In this document: piece after piece, positions 41,704 through 49,186 of the stretch | How positions within the stretch are numbered: position 1 is the stretch's first letter | Layout: each line of letters starts with the position of its first letter | DNA from: Methanomicrobiales archaeon HGW-Methanomicrobiales-1 | GTDB lineage: Archaea; Halobacteriota; Methanomicrobia; Methanomicrobiales; Methanospirillaceae | Assembly: GCA_002839675.1 (NCBI GenBank) | Contig: PGYM01000001.1 | Location: forward strand, 672,683-736,682 | Length of the DNA stretch: 64,000 nt | Reading direction: 5' to 3' | Notes under the pieces: model-generated | What the model was told of the DNA's origin: nothing | The model's database searches: none | What the model saw: the letters and a program-made list of their open reading frames with translations, nothing else | Made by a program: the position numbers and the translations under genes

Positions 41704-42579
41704 ATGGAAACTCCAGCCCCAACCGTGACCTGCGGCTCACCGGCCGCTCCGGCCAACCCCCGGGTCACTGTCCTGACGTTCGTTATCCTCGCATTTGCGT
41801 TCTCATCGGTATTCTGGTACCTGACTTCGATGACACCGCTCATAGCAGACAACCGGGGCATCATGATGGCATACACACTCGGGCTTATGTGGTGCCCGAC
41901 GCTCGCCGCAGTCATCACCCGGCTCTGGTTCCAGCGGAACCTGAAGGGCTTTGGTATACGGCTTGGAAAACCGGTCTGGCTTGCCATGGGAATCCTCATC
42001 CCCATCACGGTCGGACTTGTCATGTTCGGTTTTGCGTGGATCACCGGTATCGCATCGTTCAATTCCGATAATGCCCTTGTTGTCTTCTCGCTCTCATTCA
42101 TCCCCGCGTTCATGTACGCCATAGTGTTCAACATTTTTGCTGCTGCCGGGGAGGAGTTCGGCTGGCGGGGCTTCCTCGTCCCCGAACTGGGCCGGTTCTC
42201 CGGATTCACAACCATTGCGCTGATCTCCGCAGCCGTCTGGACCTCGTGGCACATCCCGATGATCCTCTTTGGTACCTACCATGGCACAGGACCCGTCTGG
42301 TATTCGCTTGCTGTTTTCATCCCTTCGGTCATGGGCGCCGGGGTCATCCTTGCCTGGCTCCGCCTCGCTTCGGGAAGTGTCTGGGTAGCGATCCTCTTCC
42401 ACGGGTTATGGAACTATTTCATCCAGGCCTTTTATCCCGCCCTCACGGTCACGACACCGGCCGGATCCGAGATGCTGGGCGAATTCGGGTGGTTTGTTGC
42501 GATCGTTTACGTTGTCCTAGCTCTCGTCTTCTGGCATTTCCGAAACCGGCTCCCGAAGCTGCCCGCAGAAGGGTTGTGA
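41704..42579 (+). CDS. CPBP-family intramembrane metalloprotease (CAAX protease-like)
   Basis: A 291-residue polytopic membrane protein of the CPBP/Rce1-like family, intramembrane glutamate proteases that process prenylated or bacteriocin-like peptides. The diagnostic motifs are GEEFGWRGFLVPEL (EE-x3-R) near residue 150 and TSWHIPMI (x2-H), with a later HGLWNY supplying the third polar motif. About eight hydrophobic segments are visible. ATG 41704 is preferred over 41665. The gene lies among VDLPQQ-family genes, so those small proteins are conceivable substrates (speculation). Confidence 0.87.
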   Translation: METPAPTVTCGSPAAPANPRVTVLTFVILAFAFSSVFWYLTSMTPLIADNRGIMMAYTLGLMWCPTLAAVITRLWFQRNLKGFGIRLGKPVWLAMGILIPITVGLVMFGFAWITGIASFNSDNALVVFSLSFIPAFMYAIVFNIFAAAGEEFGWRGFLVPELGRFSGFTTIALISAAVWTSWHIPMILFGTYHGTGPVWYSLAVFIPSVMGAGVILAWLRLASGSVWVAILFHGLWNYFIQAFYPALTVTTPAGSEMLGEFGWFVAIVYVVLALVFWHFRNRLPKLPAEGL

Positions 42580-42630
42580 TTGGCAATTATTTTTTTTTAA
42601 AACCGGTTCCTAAAAAATCTCGTAATCTTC

Positions 42631-42741
42631 ATGATTGGACTCACAATCCTCGGCGCTATCATCGCGTTCGCTTGGTATTATGCTGTGGATATCGCCCTGC
42701 AACAGGCCGCACTCCACCCGCCAGCGAACATAGTAATTTAA
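42631..42741 (+). CDS. VDLPQQ-family remnant or 36-residue membrane peptide
   Basis: From ATG 42631 the frame encodes MIGLTILGAIIAFAWYYAVDIALQQAALHPPANIVI. It aligns with the 59-residue member (IIALAILGTVIALAWYFAVDLPLQQ), and the bases upstream in the same frame (FLKNLVIF) also align with its MKKLVHF, but no start codon precedes them. The cysteine tail is absent. It is therefore either a decayed copy or a minimal form beginning at the internal ATG. Confidence 0.5.
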   Translation: MIGLTILGAIIAFAWYYAVDIALQQAALHPPANIVI

Positions 42742-42825
42742 CAGAACTAAAATGGAGTTTTAAAAAGGTATCGCGAAAGACGAGAGAAATTCCCCGTTCA
42801 TAAAATACGGCGGTAATTGCAGTTC

Positions 42826-42893
42826 TCCTGTCTCGTCCGGGACAGGGTACCATCCTCCATTCTGAAAATTGAGAGGGGAAACCCCCTCTTCCT
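42826..42893. repeat. GC-hairpin repeat, degenerate solo copy
   Basis: Contains the dyad unit CTGTCTCGTCCGGGACAGGGTACC and one stem-loop TCCATTCTGAAAATTGAGAGGGG, the same two modules that form the arrays at 32.6 and 36.8 kb, here once each. It separates the small membrane-peptide remnant from the convergent beta-lactamase-like gene. Confidence 0.6.
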
Positions 42894-42898
42894 TCTTG

Positions 42899-44524
42899 TT
42901 ACGCCCGGTTAAATATCGCGGTATTGCCATTAGCAAAGACGAGCGTCGTATTCAGCTCGCGGACCGTGCCATCCGCTCCGGTGCCGAAGATAACATTCCC
43001 CTCAAAGTCCGGACCCCATTGCGGGCACGTGGCAGTGAAGGTATTTGCATCCCAGGGGGACAGATTGTAGATCACCGCTCTCTTTCCGTACGTGAGGCTC
43101 AGGTTCCCGTTCACTTCTGCAATCATTGCCGTACCATAGACATCATTCGTGTAGGGCCCGGTGTATTCTGAAAGGGCAAGGGGCTGGGTTGGGGTTGCCG
43201 GCCGGACCGGCTTTGGGGCAAGGAGCCCGGCACTGGTCTCCTGGTACGTTTTTAAGGATTCAGCACTGGCATCCGGTCCCTCCCGGCCGAAATACCGGTT
43301 GTAGAACGCAAAGGCAAGCGCATCGGGAAGGCCCGCATCAGCTACATTGCCAAGAACCACGATCCCAACGTCCTTGCCCGGGACAAGGAGCACCATGGCA
43401 TGGTTACCTCCCGTCTCACCGTTGTGCCAGACAATGGACGGCGACCCGGCCACTTCCTGGTACATCCAGCCCTGCGTGTAGTACATCTTCGACGTACTCA
43501 TCGCATCCCCAACCGGAGTCTTCGGGCTGTGCAGGTGGGCCATGCTCTCCGGGCTGATGAGTTGCTTACCCGCATACGACCCGTTCCCCAGGTTGAATAT
43601 CGCCCAGGTGGCCATATCCTTCACGTTGGCATTGATACCGCCGGCCGGTCCCATGCTGTCGGTAAAATCATTGAACAACCAGTCGGGATCCGTGGGAACC
43701 GGCCCGGTCCTGTTGCCGGGCAGGACACCGGTTGTGTGGAGGGACACATGATTGGGTGCGGCCCTGAATGCATCATACCCGGTGGTAGCGCTGGTCATGG
43801 AGAGGGGTGCAAAGATCCGGGTCTGGAGGTTCTCCTCCCAGCTCTTCTGGCTCGTCTTTTCTATCGCTGCTGCGGTCACCAGAAATGCCAGGTTCTGGTA
43901 CGAGAATGCCGAACGGAAGCTGGTAATTGGTTCGGCATAGCGGAGGGCATGAATCATGTCGCTCCGGGAGTACCCGACTATCGGAAGGTCAGTTCCCCAG
44001 TAACCTTCAAGGCCGCTTCTCTGGGCAAGCGAGTCGGTGATCGTGTACTCTTTGGTCACCCACGGGTCTTTCATCCGGAAGTCCGGAACGTAACGGATCA
44101 CCGGATCGTTCCAGTTCATCCGGCCGCTGTCCACTTCCATGGCAGCGAGTGTGGCGGTAAACGCTTTGGATGTGGAACCTATCTCAAAGACGGTGCCGGT
44201 AGTGACCGGATCGGAACCCCCGGCGGTCTTCACACCATACCCTTTGGCAAAGACGATCTTGCCATCCTTTACAATCGCGACTGCCATGCCCGGGACATTC
44301 CAGTCCTGCCGTGCCTGCTCCGCGTAGGTATCAAAACCGGTAACGAACTCGTGGAGCTCTGTTTCATTCTGGGGATTCACCCCGGTACCGGAAAATGACT
44401 GGCCCGTGGCCGGAGACGGTGCGGGAGATACCGGGGCCGTACCCGTAGCAGCCGTACAGCCGGCAGAAAGAATCAGGAGTGCTACAATAACCAGAACAAG
44501 GATACAACCGGAAAAATCCTTCAT
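42899..44524 (-). CDS. Serine beta-lactamase-like lipoprotein (class C/DD-peptidase fold)
   Basis: A 541-residue exported lipoprotein: MKDFSGCILVLVIVALLILSAGC gives signal and lipobox. The catalytic domain is of the beta-lactamase/DD-peptidase type with the nucleophile motif STSK (in EIGSTSKAFTATLA), the second motif YQN (FSYQNLAFLV) and HNGETGG in the third-motif place. The C-terminal 100 residues (PTQPLALSEYTGPYTNDVYG...) form a DUF3471-like lipocalin-type domain common in this family. The substrate is unknown; methanogens lack murein, so a peptidase or esterase role is likely. ATG 44524 is chosen; the frame upstream crosses a repeat relic. Confidence 0.88.
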   Translation of the reverse strand: MKDFSGCILVLVIVALLILSAGCTAATGTAPVSPAPSPATGQSFSGTGVNPQNETELHEFVTGFDTYAEQARQDWNVPGMAVAIVKDGKIVFAKGYGVKTAGGSDPVTTGTVFEIGSTSKAFTATLAAMEVDSGRMNWNDPVIRYVPDFRMKDPWVTKEYTITDSLAQRSGLEGYWGTDLPIVGYSRSDMIHALRYAEPITSFRSAFSYQNLAFLVTAAAIEKTSQKSWEENLQTRIFAPLSMTSATTGYDAFRAAPNHVSLHTTGVLPGNRTGPVPTDPDWLFNDFTDSMGPAGGINANVKDMATWAIFNLGNGSYAGKQLISPESMAHLHSPKTPVGDAMSTSKMYYTQGWMYQEVAGSPSIVWHNGETGGNHAMVLLVPGKDVGIVVLGNVADAGLPDALAFAFYNRYFGREGPDASAESLKTYQETSAGLLAPKPVRPATPTQPLALSEYTGPYTNDVYGTAMIAEVNGNLSLTYGKRAVIYNLSPWDANTFTATCPQWGPDFEGNVIFGTGADGTVRELNTTLVFANGNTAIFNRA

Positions 44525-44687
44525 TATTGTGAGTTGATGGGGGCATATTTTAACCTGACGAAAAGTGGAGTAAAAAAGATGCTGGTTGAATAAAACCCGG
44601 TTAACTTCCCGGGATACTGAAATTACGGCCCTGTTCCATCTTATTTCGGGACAATGTGTGCCAGGGTATTCCGGGCAGTGTTCGATT

Positions 44688-44762
44688 GGGGGGGCCACCC
44701 CCCTCCTCAGCAAGGGTGTTCCCCTACCCCCCATCATGGCAGGGTAACCCCTTCTCAAGTGC
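44688..44762. repeat. GC-rich repeat relic
   Basis: Sequence such as GGGGGGGCCACCCCCCTCCTCAGCAAGGGTG and CCCTACCCCCCATCATGGCAGGGTAACCCC, written here in part, resembles the hairpin arrays in composition and in the ending CAGGGTAACC, but the dyad is lost. Probably an old copy. Confidence 0.45.
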
Positions 44763-44779
44763 GATCGGAACAAGGGAAT

Positions 44780-44989
44780 CTATTTGGGAGGCGCACCCGG
44801 AGGTAATTTCTGCTGGGAGAGCGGGACTCCCCCAACACCGATAGCATCAGTCGGGTACTCCCGGATATACACAAAAAATGCGGGTGGCGGAAGTTTCGTG
44901 ATCTCCGACGCGGTTTTAGTCAGTTTCTCGATCAGTTCTGCTTTTGTTTCAGGGCTTACCGCCCAAAGATCAATCGTAATTACCGGCAT
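44780..44989 (-). CDS. 4-oxalocrotonate tautomerase-like protein
   Basis: A 69-residue protein of the tautomerase superfamily with the catalytic N-terminal proline exposed after Met removal (MPVITIDLW). The following helix (SPETKAELIEKLTKTASEITK) and the strand FVYIREYPTDAIGVGG are typical of 4-OT/DmpI subunits. Family members isomerise keto-enol substrates; the natural one here is unknown. It starts 18 nt after the aldo/keto reductase stop and is probably the last gene of the HxlR-reductase-tautomerase operon. Confidence 0.85.
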   Translation of the reverse strand: MPVITIDLWAVSPETKAELIEKLTKTASEITKLPPPAFFVYIREYPTDAIGVGGVPLSQQKLPPGAPPK

Positions 44990-45007
44990 AGTAATACCTC
45001 AGTTTTT

Positions 45008-46165
45008 TCATTTCCCGAATAAATCCCCAACATCCTGTAAATATTCCCGGATGGGAAGATGCTGCGGACATTTGTCCTCGCACTCCCCGCACAGGACACA
45101 ACAGGAGGCAAACCCCGGAATTCCCCCGGAAAACGAACCGTCGAGGGCCCAGAGGTATACGCCCGCTGCTTTCTCCTTTGCCTCGTAGGTGTACGCCTGG
45201 TTGTAATACATGAAGCATGAGGGAATATCAACGCCGTTTGGGCACGGCATGCAGTAGCGGCAGCCGGTGCACGGGATCTTCACCCGGGAGGCAAACGTCT
45301 CCCGCATTGTTTCAACAACGGCAAGTTCTCCGGGTGAGAGAGAATTCGCCCTGCCCTGCTCTGCACTGGCAAGGTTCTCTTTAACCTGCTCTATTGCATT
45401 CATACCGGAGAGCACGACCGTGACTTCCGGGTGGTTCCAGACCCAGCGAAGTCCCCATTCCGACGGAGTGCGCCGGACCGGGGCGCTCTGGATATGCTCG
45501 TGGATTGCGGGGACGTCTCCCGAGAGGAGACCGCCCCGGAGCGGTTCCATGACAACGATGCCAAGGCCCTGTTCCGCTGCATACCTGAGCCCCTGCGTGC
45601 CAGCCTGGTACTCTTCGTCCATGTAATTGTACTGGATCTGGGCAAAGGTCCACTCATAGGCATCGACGATCTCCTTAAAGACCGGGAACTGGTCGTGGAA
45701 AGAGAACGCAGGGTACCGGATCCGGCCGTCGGCCCGGGCACTGTCAAGGAATTCAAGTACGCCGAGTTTGGAAAGGTTCTCCCATGTTTCGCCACCCAGC
45801 CCGTGGAGGAGATAGAAATCGATATGATCCGTTGCGAGCTTTGCAAGCTGTTCATCCAGGTACCGGCCCATGTCCTCCCGGCTGGTGACAAGCCAGCTCG
45901 GGAGCTTGGTGGCGAGAAAAACCCTGTCGCGGTACCCGTCGCCAAGCGCCTTCCCGACAACCACCTCGCTTTCCCCGTTGTGGTACGGGTAAGCCGTATC
46001 GATATAATTGACCCCGCCGTCGATGGCGGTGCGGATCAGGGCGGTTGCCTTTGGCACATCGATCTTTCCTCCAGCCTGCTGACCCTCTTCAGGAGGTAAC
46101 CGCATGCACCCGAAACCGAGGATAGATATCTCGTGATTAACCTGGGGGAACTTCCTGTACAGCAT
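45008..46165 (-). CDS. Aldo/keto reductase with C-terminal ferredoxin-like Fe-S domain
   Basis: A 385-residue oxidoreductase. The TIM-barrel AKR part begins MLYRKFPQVNHEISILGFGCMRLP and includes IDTAYPYHNGESEVVVGKAL, the catalytic Tyr/Lys region, and YLLHGLGGETW. The C-terminal 90 residues carry two cysteine motifs, CTGCRYCMPCPNGVDIP and CVLCGECEDKCPQHLPI, binding one or two [4Fe-4S] clusters, as in the 'aldo/keto reductase, ferredoxin-type' proteins frequent in anaerobes. Electrons may come from ferredoxin rather than NADPH (inference). ATG 46165 is chosen over the longer frame. An HxlR regulator gene lies 139 nt upstream. Confidence 0.92.
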   Translation of the reverse strand: MLYRKFPQVNHEISILGFGCMRLPPEEGQQAGGKIDVPKATALIRTAIDGGVNYIDTAYPYHNGESEVVVGKALGDGYRDRVFLATKLPSWLVTSREDMGRYLDEQLAKLATDHIDFYLLHGLGGETWENLSKLGVLEFLDSARADGRIRYPAFSFHDQFPVFKEIVDAYEWTFAQIQYNYMDEEYQAGTQGLRYAAEQGLGIVVMEPLRGGLLSGDVPAIHEHIQSAPVRRTPSEWGLRWVWNHPEVTVVLSGMNAIEQVKENLASAEQGRANSLSPGELAVVETMRETFASRVKIPCTGCRYCMPCPNGVDIPSCFMYYNQAYTYEAKEKAAGVYLWALDGSFSGGIPGFASCCVLCGECEDKCPQHLPIREYLQDVGDLFGK

Positions 46166-46304
46166 CCTCTCACCATTCTCTAATTTACGATGACTCCGCG
46201 GAGATAAAAAGGGATCAGGGACAAAAATGTCAGCAAGCCAGGGACAAAAAGTCTGCAGGCCCGGCCGGCAGAACATCCGATACCGGCGCGAGGGAAAAGC
46301 GCGG

Positions 46305-46667
46305 TTAGTGGCTCTCGTTGATCTGGTCTGCCAGTTCCTCATCTGCCCAGTTTTTCAGCGACATGAGGAGCGGGATGATGGTCTGCCCCCGCGCCGTCAG
46401 GGCATACTCGACGCGGGGAGGCATGCCGGGATATTCCGTGCGGGAGACCAGGCGATCTGCTTCAAGGGCCCTGAGCTGCCTGGTGAGCATTTTTGGGGAG
46501 ATCGCGGGCAGTTTTTCCTGGATTGCCCCGAAACGGAGCGGGGTTTCCTTGATCTTCCAGAGAATATGCGGTTTCCATTTCCCGCCAATCACATCCATTG
46601 CCGCCTCGAGCGAACAGACGTACATCCGTTTTTTGGGCATATACCGGTATTCCGGGTGCCGATACAT
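46305..46667 (-). CDS. HxlR-family transcriptional regulator
   Basis: A 120-residue winged-helix regulator. The HxlR signature is clear: CSLEAAMDVIGGKWKPHILWKI with the sensing Cys near the N-terminus, LRFGAIQEKLPAISPKMLTRQLRALE (recognition helix) and YPGMPPRVEYALTARG (wing). HxlR proteins often respond to aldehydes or oxidants through the conserved cysteine. Its position directly upstream of, and in the same direction as, the reductase and tautomerase genes suggests it controls them. Confidence 0.92.
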   Translation of the reverse strand: MYRHPEYRYMPKKRMYVCSLEAAMDVIGGKWKPHILWKIKETPLRFGAIQEKLPAISPKMLTRQLRALEADRLVSRTEYPGMPPRVEYALTARGQTIIPLLMSLKNWADEELADQINESH

Positions 46668-46801
46668 TAACGGTTGCGTTTTGTTTTTCCCGAGTCCGGG
46701 TTTTTACCGGAACGGTAATGATGCATCGGGAGCGGCATGACAACACCCTACCTGATTCTTTTATATTCATAGAAAAGATAAAATTCTGTGAGTTGAGAGA
46801 C

Positions 46802-47041
46802 ATGGAGACAGAAACATCTGAGCAGGGCATGAAAAACTGGTGCGGATCCAAAACTCACATGATGAAGCATATGTGTCACCACGGGTCGGGCGGTGCACTG
46901 TATGGACTGGGCTTTTTAGGGGCCCTCTGGTATTACCTCACGACGGCAACAAGCCTGCTGGGGGGAATCCTGGGAGTCATTAAAGCGATTCTCTGGCCTG
47001 CTTTTCTGGTGTATGGATTGTTAAAGTCCCTTGGCATGTGA
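46802..47041 (+). CDS. Small membrane protein with Cys/His/Met-rich N-terminus
   Basis: A 79-residue protein from ATG 46802. The N-terminal part has a potential metal-binding stretch (NWCGSKTHMMKHMCHHGSGG: two Cys, three His, three Met). Two hydrophobic segments follow (ALYGLGFLGALWYYLTTATS and GGILGVIKAILWPAFLVYGLL). Similar small two-helix proteins are widespread in anaerobic prokaryotes without known function. A TATA-like TTTTATATTC lies at 46759-46768. The frame upstream to 46598 overlaps the divergent HxlR gene and is not used. Confidence 0.72.
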   Translation: METETSEQGMKNWCGSKTHMMKHMCHHGSGGALYGLGFLGALWYYLTTATSLLGGILGVIKAILWPAFLVYGLLKSLGM

Positions 47042-47071
47042 AGCAGAAAAGGCATCTGAAATTTCAGTGGT

Positions 47072-47106
47072 GCACAACCCCCCCTCTTGCCCGGGAATAT
47101 TTCCCG
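47072..47106. repeat. GC-repeat relic before a VDLPQQ-family promoter
   Basis: CCCCCCCTCTTGCCCGGGA matches the first half of the repeat's dyad unit (compare 36928-36951), then diverges. As at 37841-37880, it lies just upstream of the promoter of a VDLPQQ-family gene. Confidence 0.5.
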
Positions 47107-47125
47107 TTTTTCCAAATCATCCGCG

Positions 47126-47151
47126 TTTATATGCCCGTCACTCCAAACAAG
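47126..47151 (+). promoter_or_regulatory. Promoter of a VDLPQQ-family gene pair
   Basis: TTTATAT (47126-47132), preceded by CATCCGCG and followed at 47141-47151 by CTCCAAACAAG, resembles the upstream regions of the family genes at 38020 and 41179. Transcription would start near 47155, about 18 nt before the TTG start. Confidence 0.55.
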
Positions 47152-47172
47152 TTATAACGAGGTTGGTTTTTT

Positions 47173-47508
47173 TTGTCTTCAACTCCTCACGAAAGATCGC
47201 CGCTCGCCCGGCTCGTATTGTTCATAATCTGCTTATCGGTAGCCGGTACCCTGGCAGCCGGGGTGCATTATGCCCTTATCGATCTCCCGCAACAGCAGGA
47301 TGTGAAGGTGCCGGTCAATTCTGCCTGTTCATACGCCATGTTTGACTCCTGTGCACGGTATGGAGACATGTGTTACGAATGTATCGCCTTAGGCGAAACT
47401 TCCTTTGGATGCGAGATCTCAGGAAGTGAAAAAATTGCAATCTGCAGTTCCCCGTATCAACCAAAGAAGGAATGTGACCTTTACACAGGTCTCTGCATAG
47501 AGGTCTGA
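47173..47508 (+). CDS. VDLPQQ-family small membrane protein with eight-cysteine tail
   Basis: A 111-residue family member starting at TTG 47173, in the position equivalent to the ATG of its relatives and with GAGGTTGG upstream. The module is RSPLARLVLFIICLSVAG, TLAAGVHYALIDLPQQ, followed by a tail with eight cysteines. Here the spacing differs (C-x7-C-x6-C-x2-C-x9-C-x10-C-x9-C-x6-C), so CX3C motifs are absent though the number is the same as in the 38020 and 41179 proteins. A second family gene follows 8 nt downstream. Confidence 0.75.
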   Translation: MSSTPHERSPLARLVLFIICLSVAGTLAAGVHYALIDLPQQQDVKVPVNSACSYAMFDSCARYGDMCYECIALGETSFGCEISGSEKIAICSSPYQPKKECDLYTGLCIEV

Positions 47509-47516
47509 TAGATACC

Positions 47517-47798
47517 ATGATGGCATCCCCGCCCCCCACACAATCACCCCTTTTACGGCTCGTGCTCTTTATGATTTGCTTATCGGTCGCCGGAAGCTGT
47601 CTTGCGGGATTACATTATGCTGTCGTGGACCGGCCGGCACAACTTCAGGCACTGCACCCGCCAGTGAATTCCGGGGATCCGGCATTTACCACAACGGGTT
47701 TTACCTTTTGGGACTGGTTGTTCGGTCCACTGAATGGGAAGAATTGTAATATACGGATCGATTCTGCGGGTAACTGGCATTTCGCGTGCGATCCTTAA
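47517..47798 (+). CDS. VDLPQQ-family small membrane protein, divergent tail
   Basis: A 93-residue member with the module QSPLLRLVLFMICLSVAGSCLAG and LHYAVVDRPAQ, in which the VDLPQQ box is altered to VDRPAQ. The tail (HPPVNSGDPAFTTTGFTFWDWLFGPLNGKNC...HFACDP) has only two cysteines and is aromatic-rich. It starts 8 nt after the preceding family gene, so both are translated from one transcript. Function unknown; one membrane helix with an external tail is predicted. Confidence 0.75.
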   Translation: MMASPPPTQSPLLRLVLFMICLSVAGSCLAGLHYAVVDRPAQLQALHPPVNSGDPAFTTTGFTFWDWLFGPLNGKNCNIRIDSAGNWHFACDP

Positions 47799-47825
47799 CT
47801 GCCGTCGGGAAGCGACGGGATCCCT

Positions 47826-48320
47826 TTAACCAGATGTTGTCCGGATAATCCGGTGTTCCGCGGTCACTTTCCCGACCTCGGCAAACATGGCGGCGATCGG
47901 GCAGAGGCGGGTAAGAGTCTGGTCGATGATCGTTGACACAAGAGCTTCGTCCGCATCGGCCCGGAGCGTGATGGTCAGGTGGACATGATCGAAAAATGCC
48001 GGCATGGTCTTAACCCGGGTCCCGTGGATGCCAATCGTCAGCTCCTCCGGGACAATGCCCTTGTCCGACAGCGCAAGGAGGATCTTCACGCCAACGCAGC
48101 CGCCGAGCGAGCCGACCAGGTACTGGATGGGGTTGGGCACCGTCCCGCGCCCGCCCATCCCGACCGGGGCTTCCATCGGGTAGGTGATCCCGGACGATGT
48201 GAGAGCGGTAAAAGCACCGTCGCCGCTGTACGTGACGGTCATGTCAACCGGTTTCCACTCCATCCTTGACTGGTCCCAGGGGATCTCCGCACTCATGCTT
48301 ACCGGTTGTCCCTGTTGCAT
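47826..48320 (-). CDS. OsmC/Ohr-family protein
   Basis: A 164-residue OsmC-type protein. Family members reduce organic hydroperoxides with two cysteines or are of unknown function (YhfA-like). Both expected cysteines are present: GGCVGVKILLAL on the long helix and TRLCPIAAMF near the C-terminus. The stretch MGGRGTVPNPIQYLVGSLGGC follows the OsmC pattern. ATG 48320 is the start. It precedes an unrelated kinase gene in the same direction, with a GGGGCT/AGCCCC hairpin (48340-48353) upstream of its start. Confidence 0.87.
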   Translation of the reverse strand: MQQGQPVSMSAEIPWDQSRMEWKPVDMTVTYSGDGAFTALTSSGITYPMEAPVGMGGRGTVPNPIQYLVGSLGGCVGVKILLALSDKGIVPEELTIGIHGTRVKTMPAFFDHVHLTITLRADADEALVSTIIDQTLTRLCPIAAMFAEVGKVTAEHRIIRTTSG

Positions 48321-48339
48321 AAGAAATCATGCGGGGCGG

Positions 48340-48353
48340 GGGGCTTTAGCCCC
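48340..48353. other. Short GC hairpin between OsmC and kinase genes
   Basis: GGGGCT and AGCCCC separated by TT form a 6-bp stem in the 71-nt gap between the minus-strand kinase gene and the OsmC gene. It could act as a terminator of the kinase transcript; no T-run of note follows on the minus strand, so this is weak. Confidence 0.3.
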
Positions 48354-48391
48354 ATGAGTGTTAGTGAAAATTCAGATCCTCCGTCCGGTTT

Positions 48392-49186
48392 TTAAAAAAG
48401 CGGTCGGAGGATCCGCTTTGCATCCTCAGAAAGGAACCCGTACAGCGATCCTGCCATGACCGGAAGCCACGCAAAGACCTCTTCCCTGGAAATGCCCGTA
48501 GAAGCGCAGTACTTGGCAAGGTGCATCTCACTGAGGTCCTTCCTGCCCATGAGGAAGTAGTCCATGTAACTCCGGGCAACATCCGCTGCCGGGTCCCCGA
48601 GGGCTACTTCGGCCCAGTCGATTATCTTGTACGATGACCCGTCAAAGAGGATATTGCCGCCGTGGAAATCCCCGTGGAGAATTGCAAAACCGTCCGGGAG
48701 GGACGCGAGACGGGAAAGAAGCGGCTCCCGCTCCGCATCCATAAGCCCGGGGGCCACGAGGATATTTCCCCTGAGGACTAACTTGATTGGGCGGAAGTGG
48801 GATGAGATCACCTTGTGCATCGCGACCTGGAGTTCTACCACTTTGTCGAGACATTTGGCGGTCTTCTCCGGCGATCGCACCATCCGGTCTGAGAGAGATT
48901 CACCTTTCACCTGGTCCATCAGGATCGCGGTCCTGCCAAGGAACGTCTCAACACCATAGACTTTGGGGGCCGGAATACCATGCTCCGCCACAGCAGCCAG
49001 GGTAAATGCCTCTTGGAACACCTGTCGTGAAGGCTGGCCAAGCCGGTAGACCTTTGCCGCGATGCCATCGCGGGCATAGACTACCGCAGACATCCCGCTG
49101 CCAACCTGTTCGCCATAGCGTTTCTTAAACTCGTCATCATTCTTGGGCGCTGCGTTTCTGGAAGTTCCTGAATTTGTGTCAGCCAT
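48392..49186 (-). CDS. Aminoglycoside phosphotransferase (APH)-family kinase
   Basis: A 264-residue protein of the APH/choline kinase superfamily. The catalytic loop is HGDFHGGNILFD with catalytic Asp and metal-binding Asn, followed by the DWAE motif in place of the DFG-like Asp motif. The N-terminal lobe has GSGMSAVVY (P-loop-like) and AAKVYR with the ATP-binding Lys. Real substrates of such archaeal homologues are unknown; small molecules such as sugars or choline are likelier than antibiotics. ATG 49186 gives the compact protein; the frame to 49321 is not supported. Confidence 0.85.
   Translation of the reverse strand: MADTNSGTSRNAAPKNDDEFKKRYGEQVGSGMSAVVYARDGIAAKVYRLGQPSRQVFQEAFTLAAVAEHGIPAPKVYGVETFLGRTAILMDQVKGESLSDRMVRSPEKTAKCLDKVVELQVAMHKVISSHFRPIKLVLRGNILVAPGLMDAEREPLLSRLASLPDGFAILHGDFHGGNILFDGSSYKIIDWAEVALGDPAADVARSYMDYFLMGRKDLSEMHLAKYCASTGISREEVFAWLPVMAGSLYGFLSEDAKRILRPLF

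Noticed and set aside
41514-42254. Minus-strand ORF of 246 codons opposite the CPBP protease gene
   Set aside because: Antisense shadow of a gene with clear motifs; product is low in recognisable features.
43400-44398. Plus-strand ORF of 332 codons opposite the beta-lactamase-like gene
   Set aside because: Antisense frame of a GC-rich coding region; the minus-strand protein has all catalytic motifs.
48339-48354. IS-end or attachment site suggested by the GGGGCTTTAGCCCC hairpin
   Set aside because: No transposase, target duplication or tRNA is nearby; a single short hairpin is not enough.
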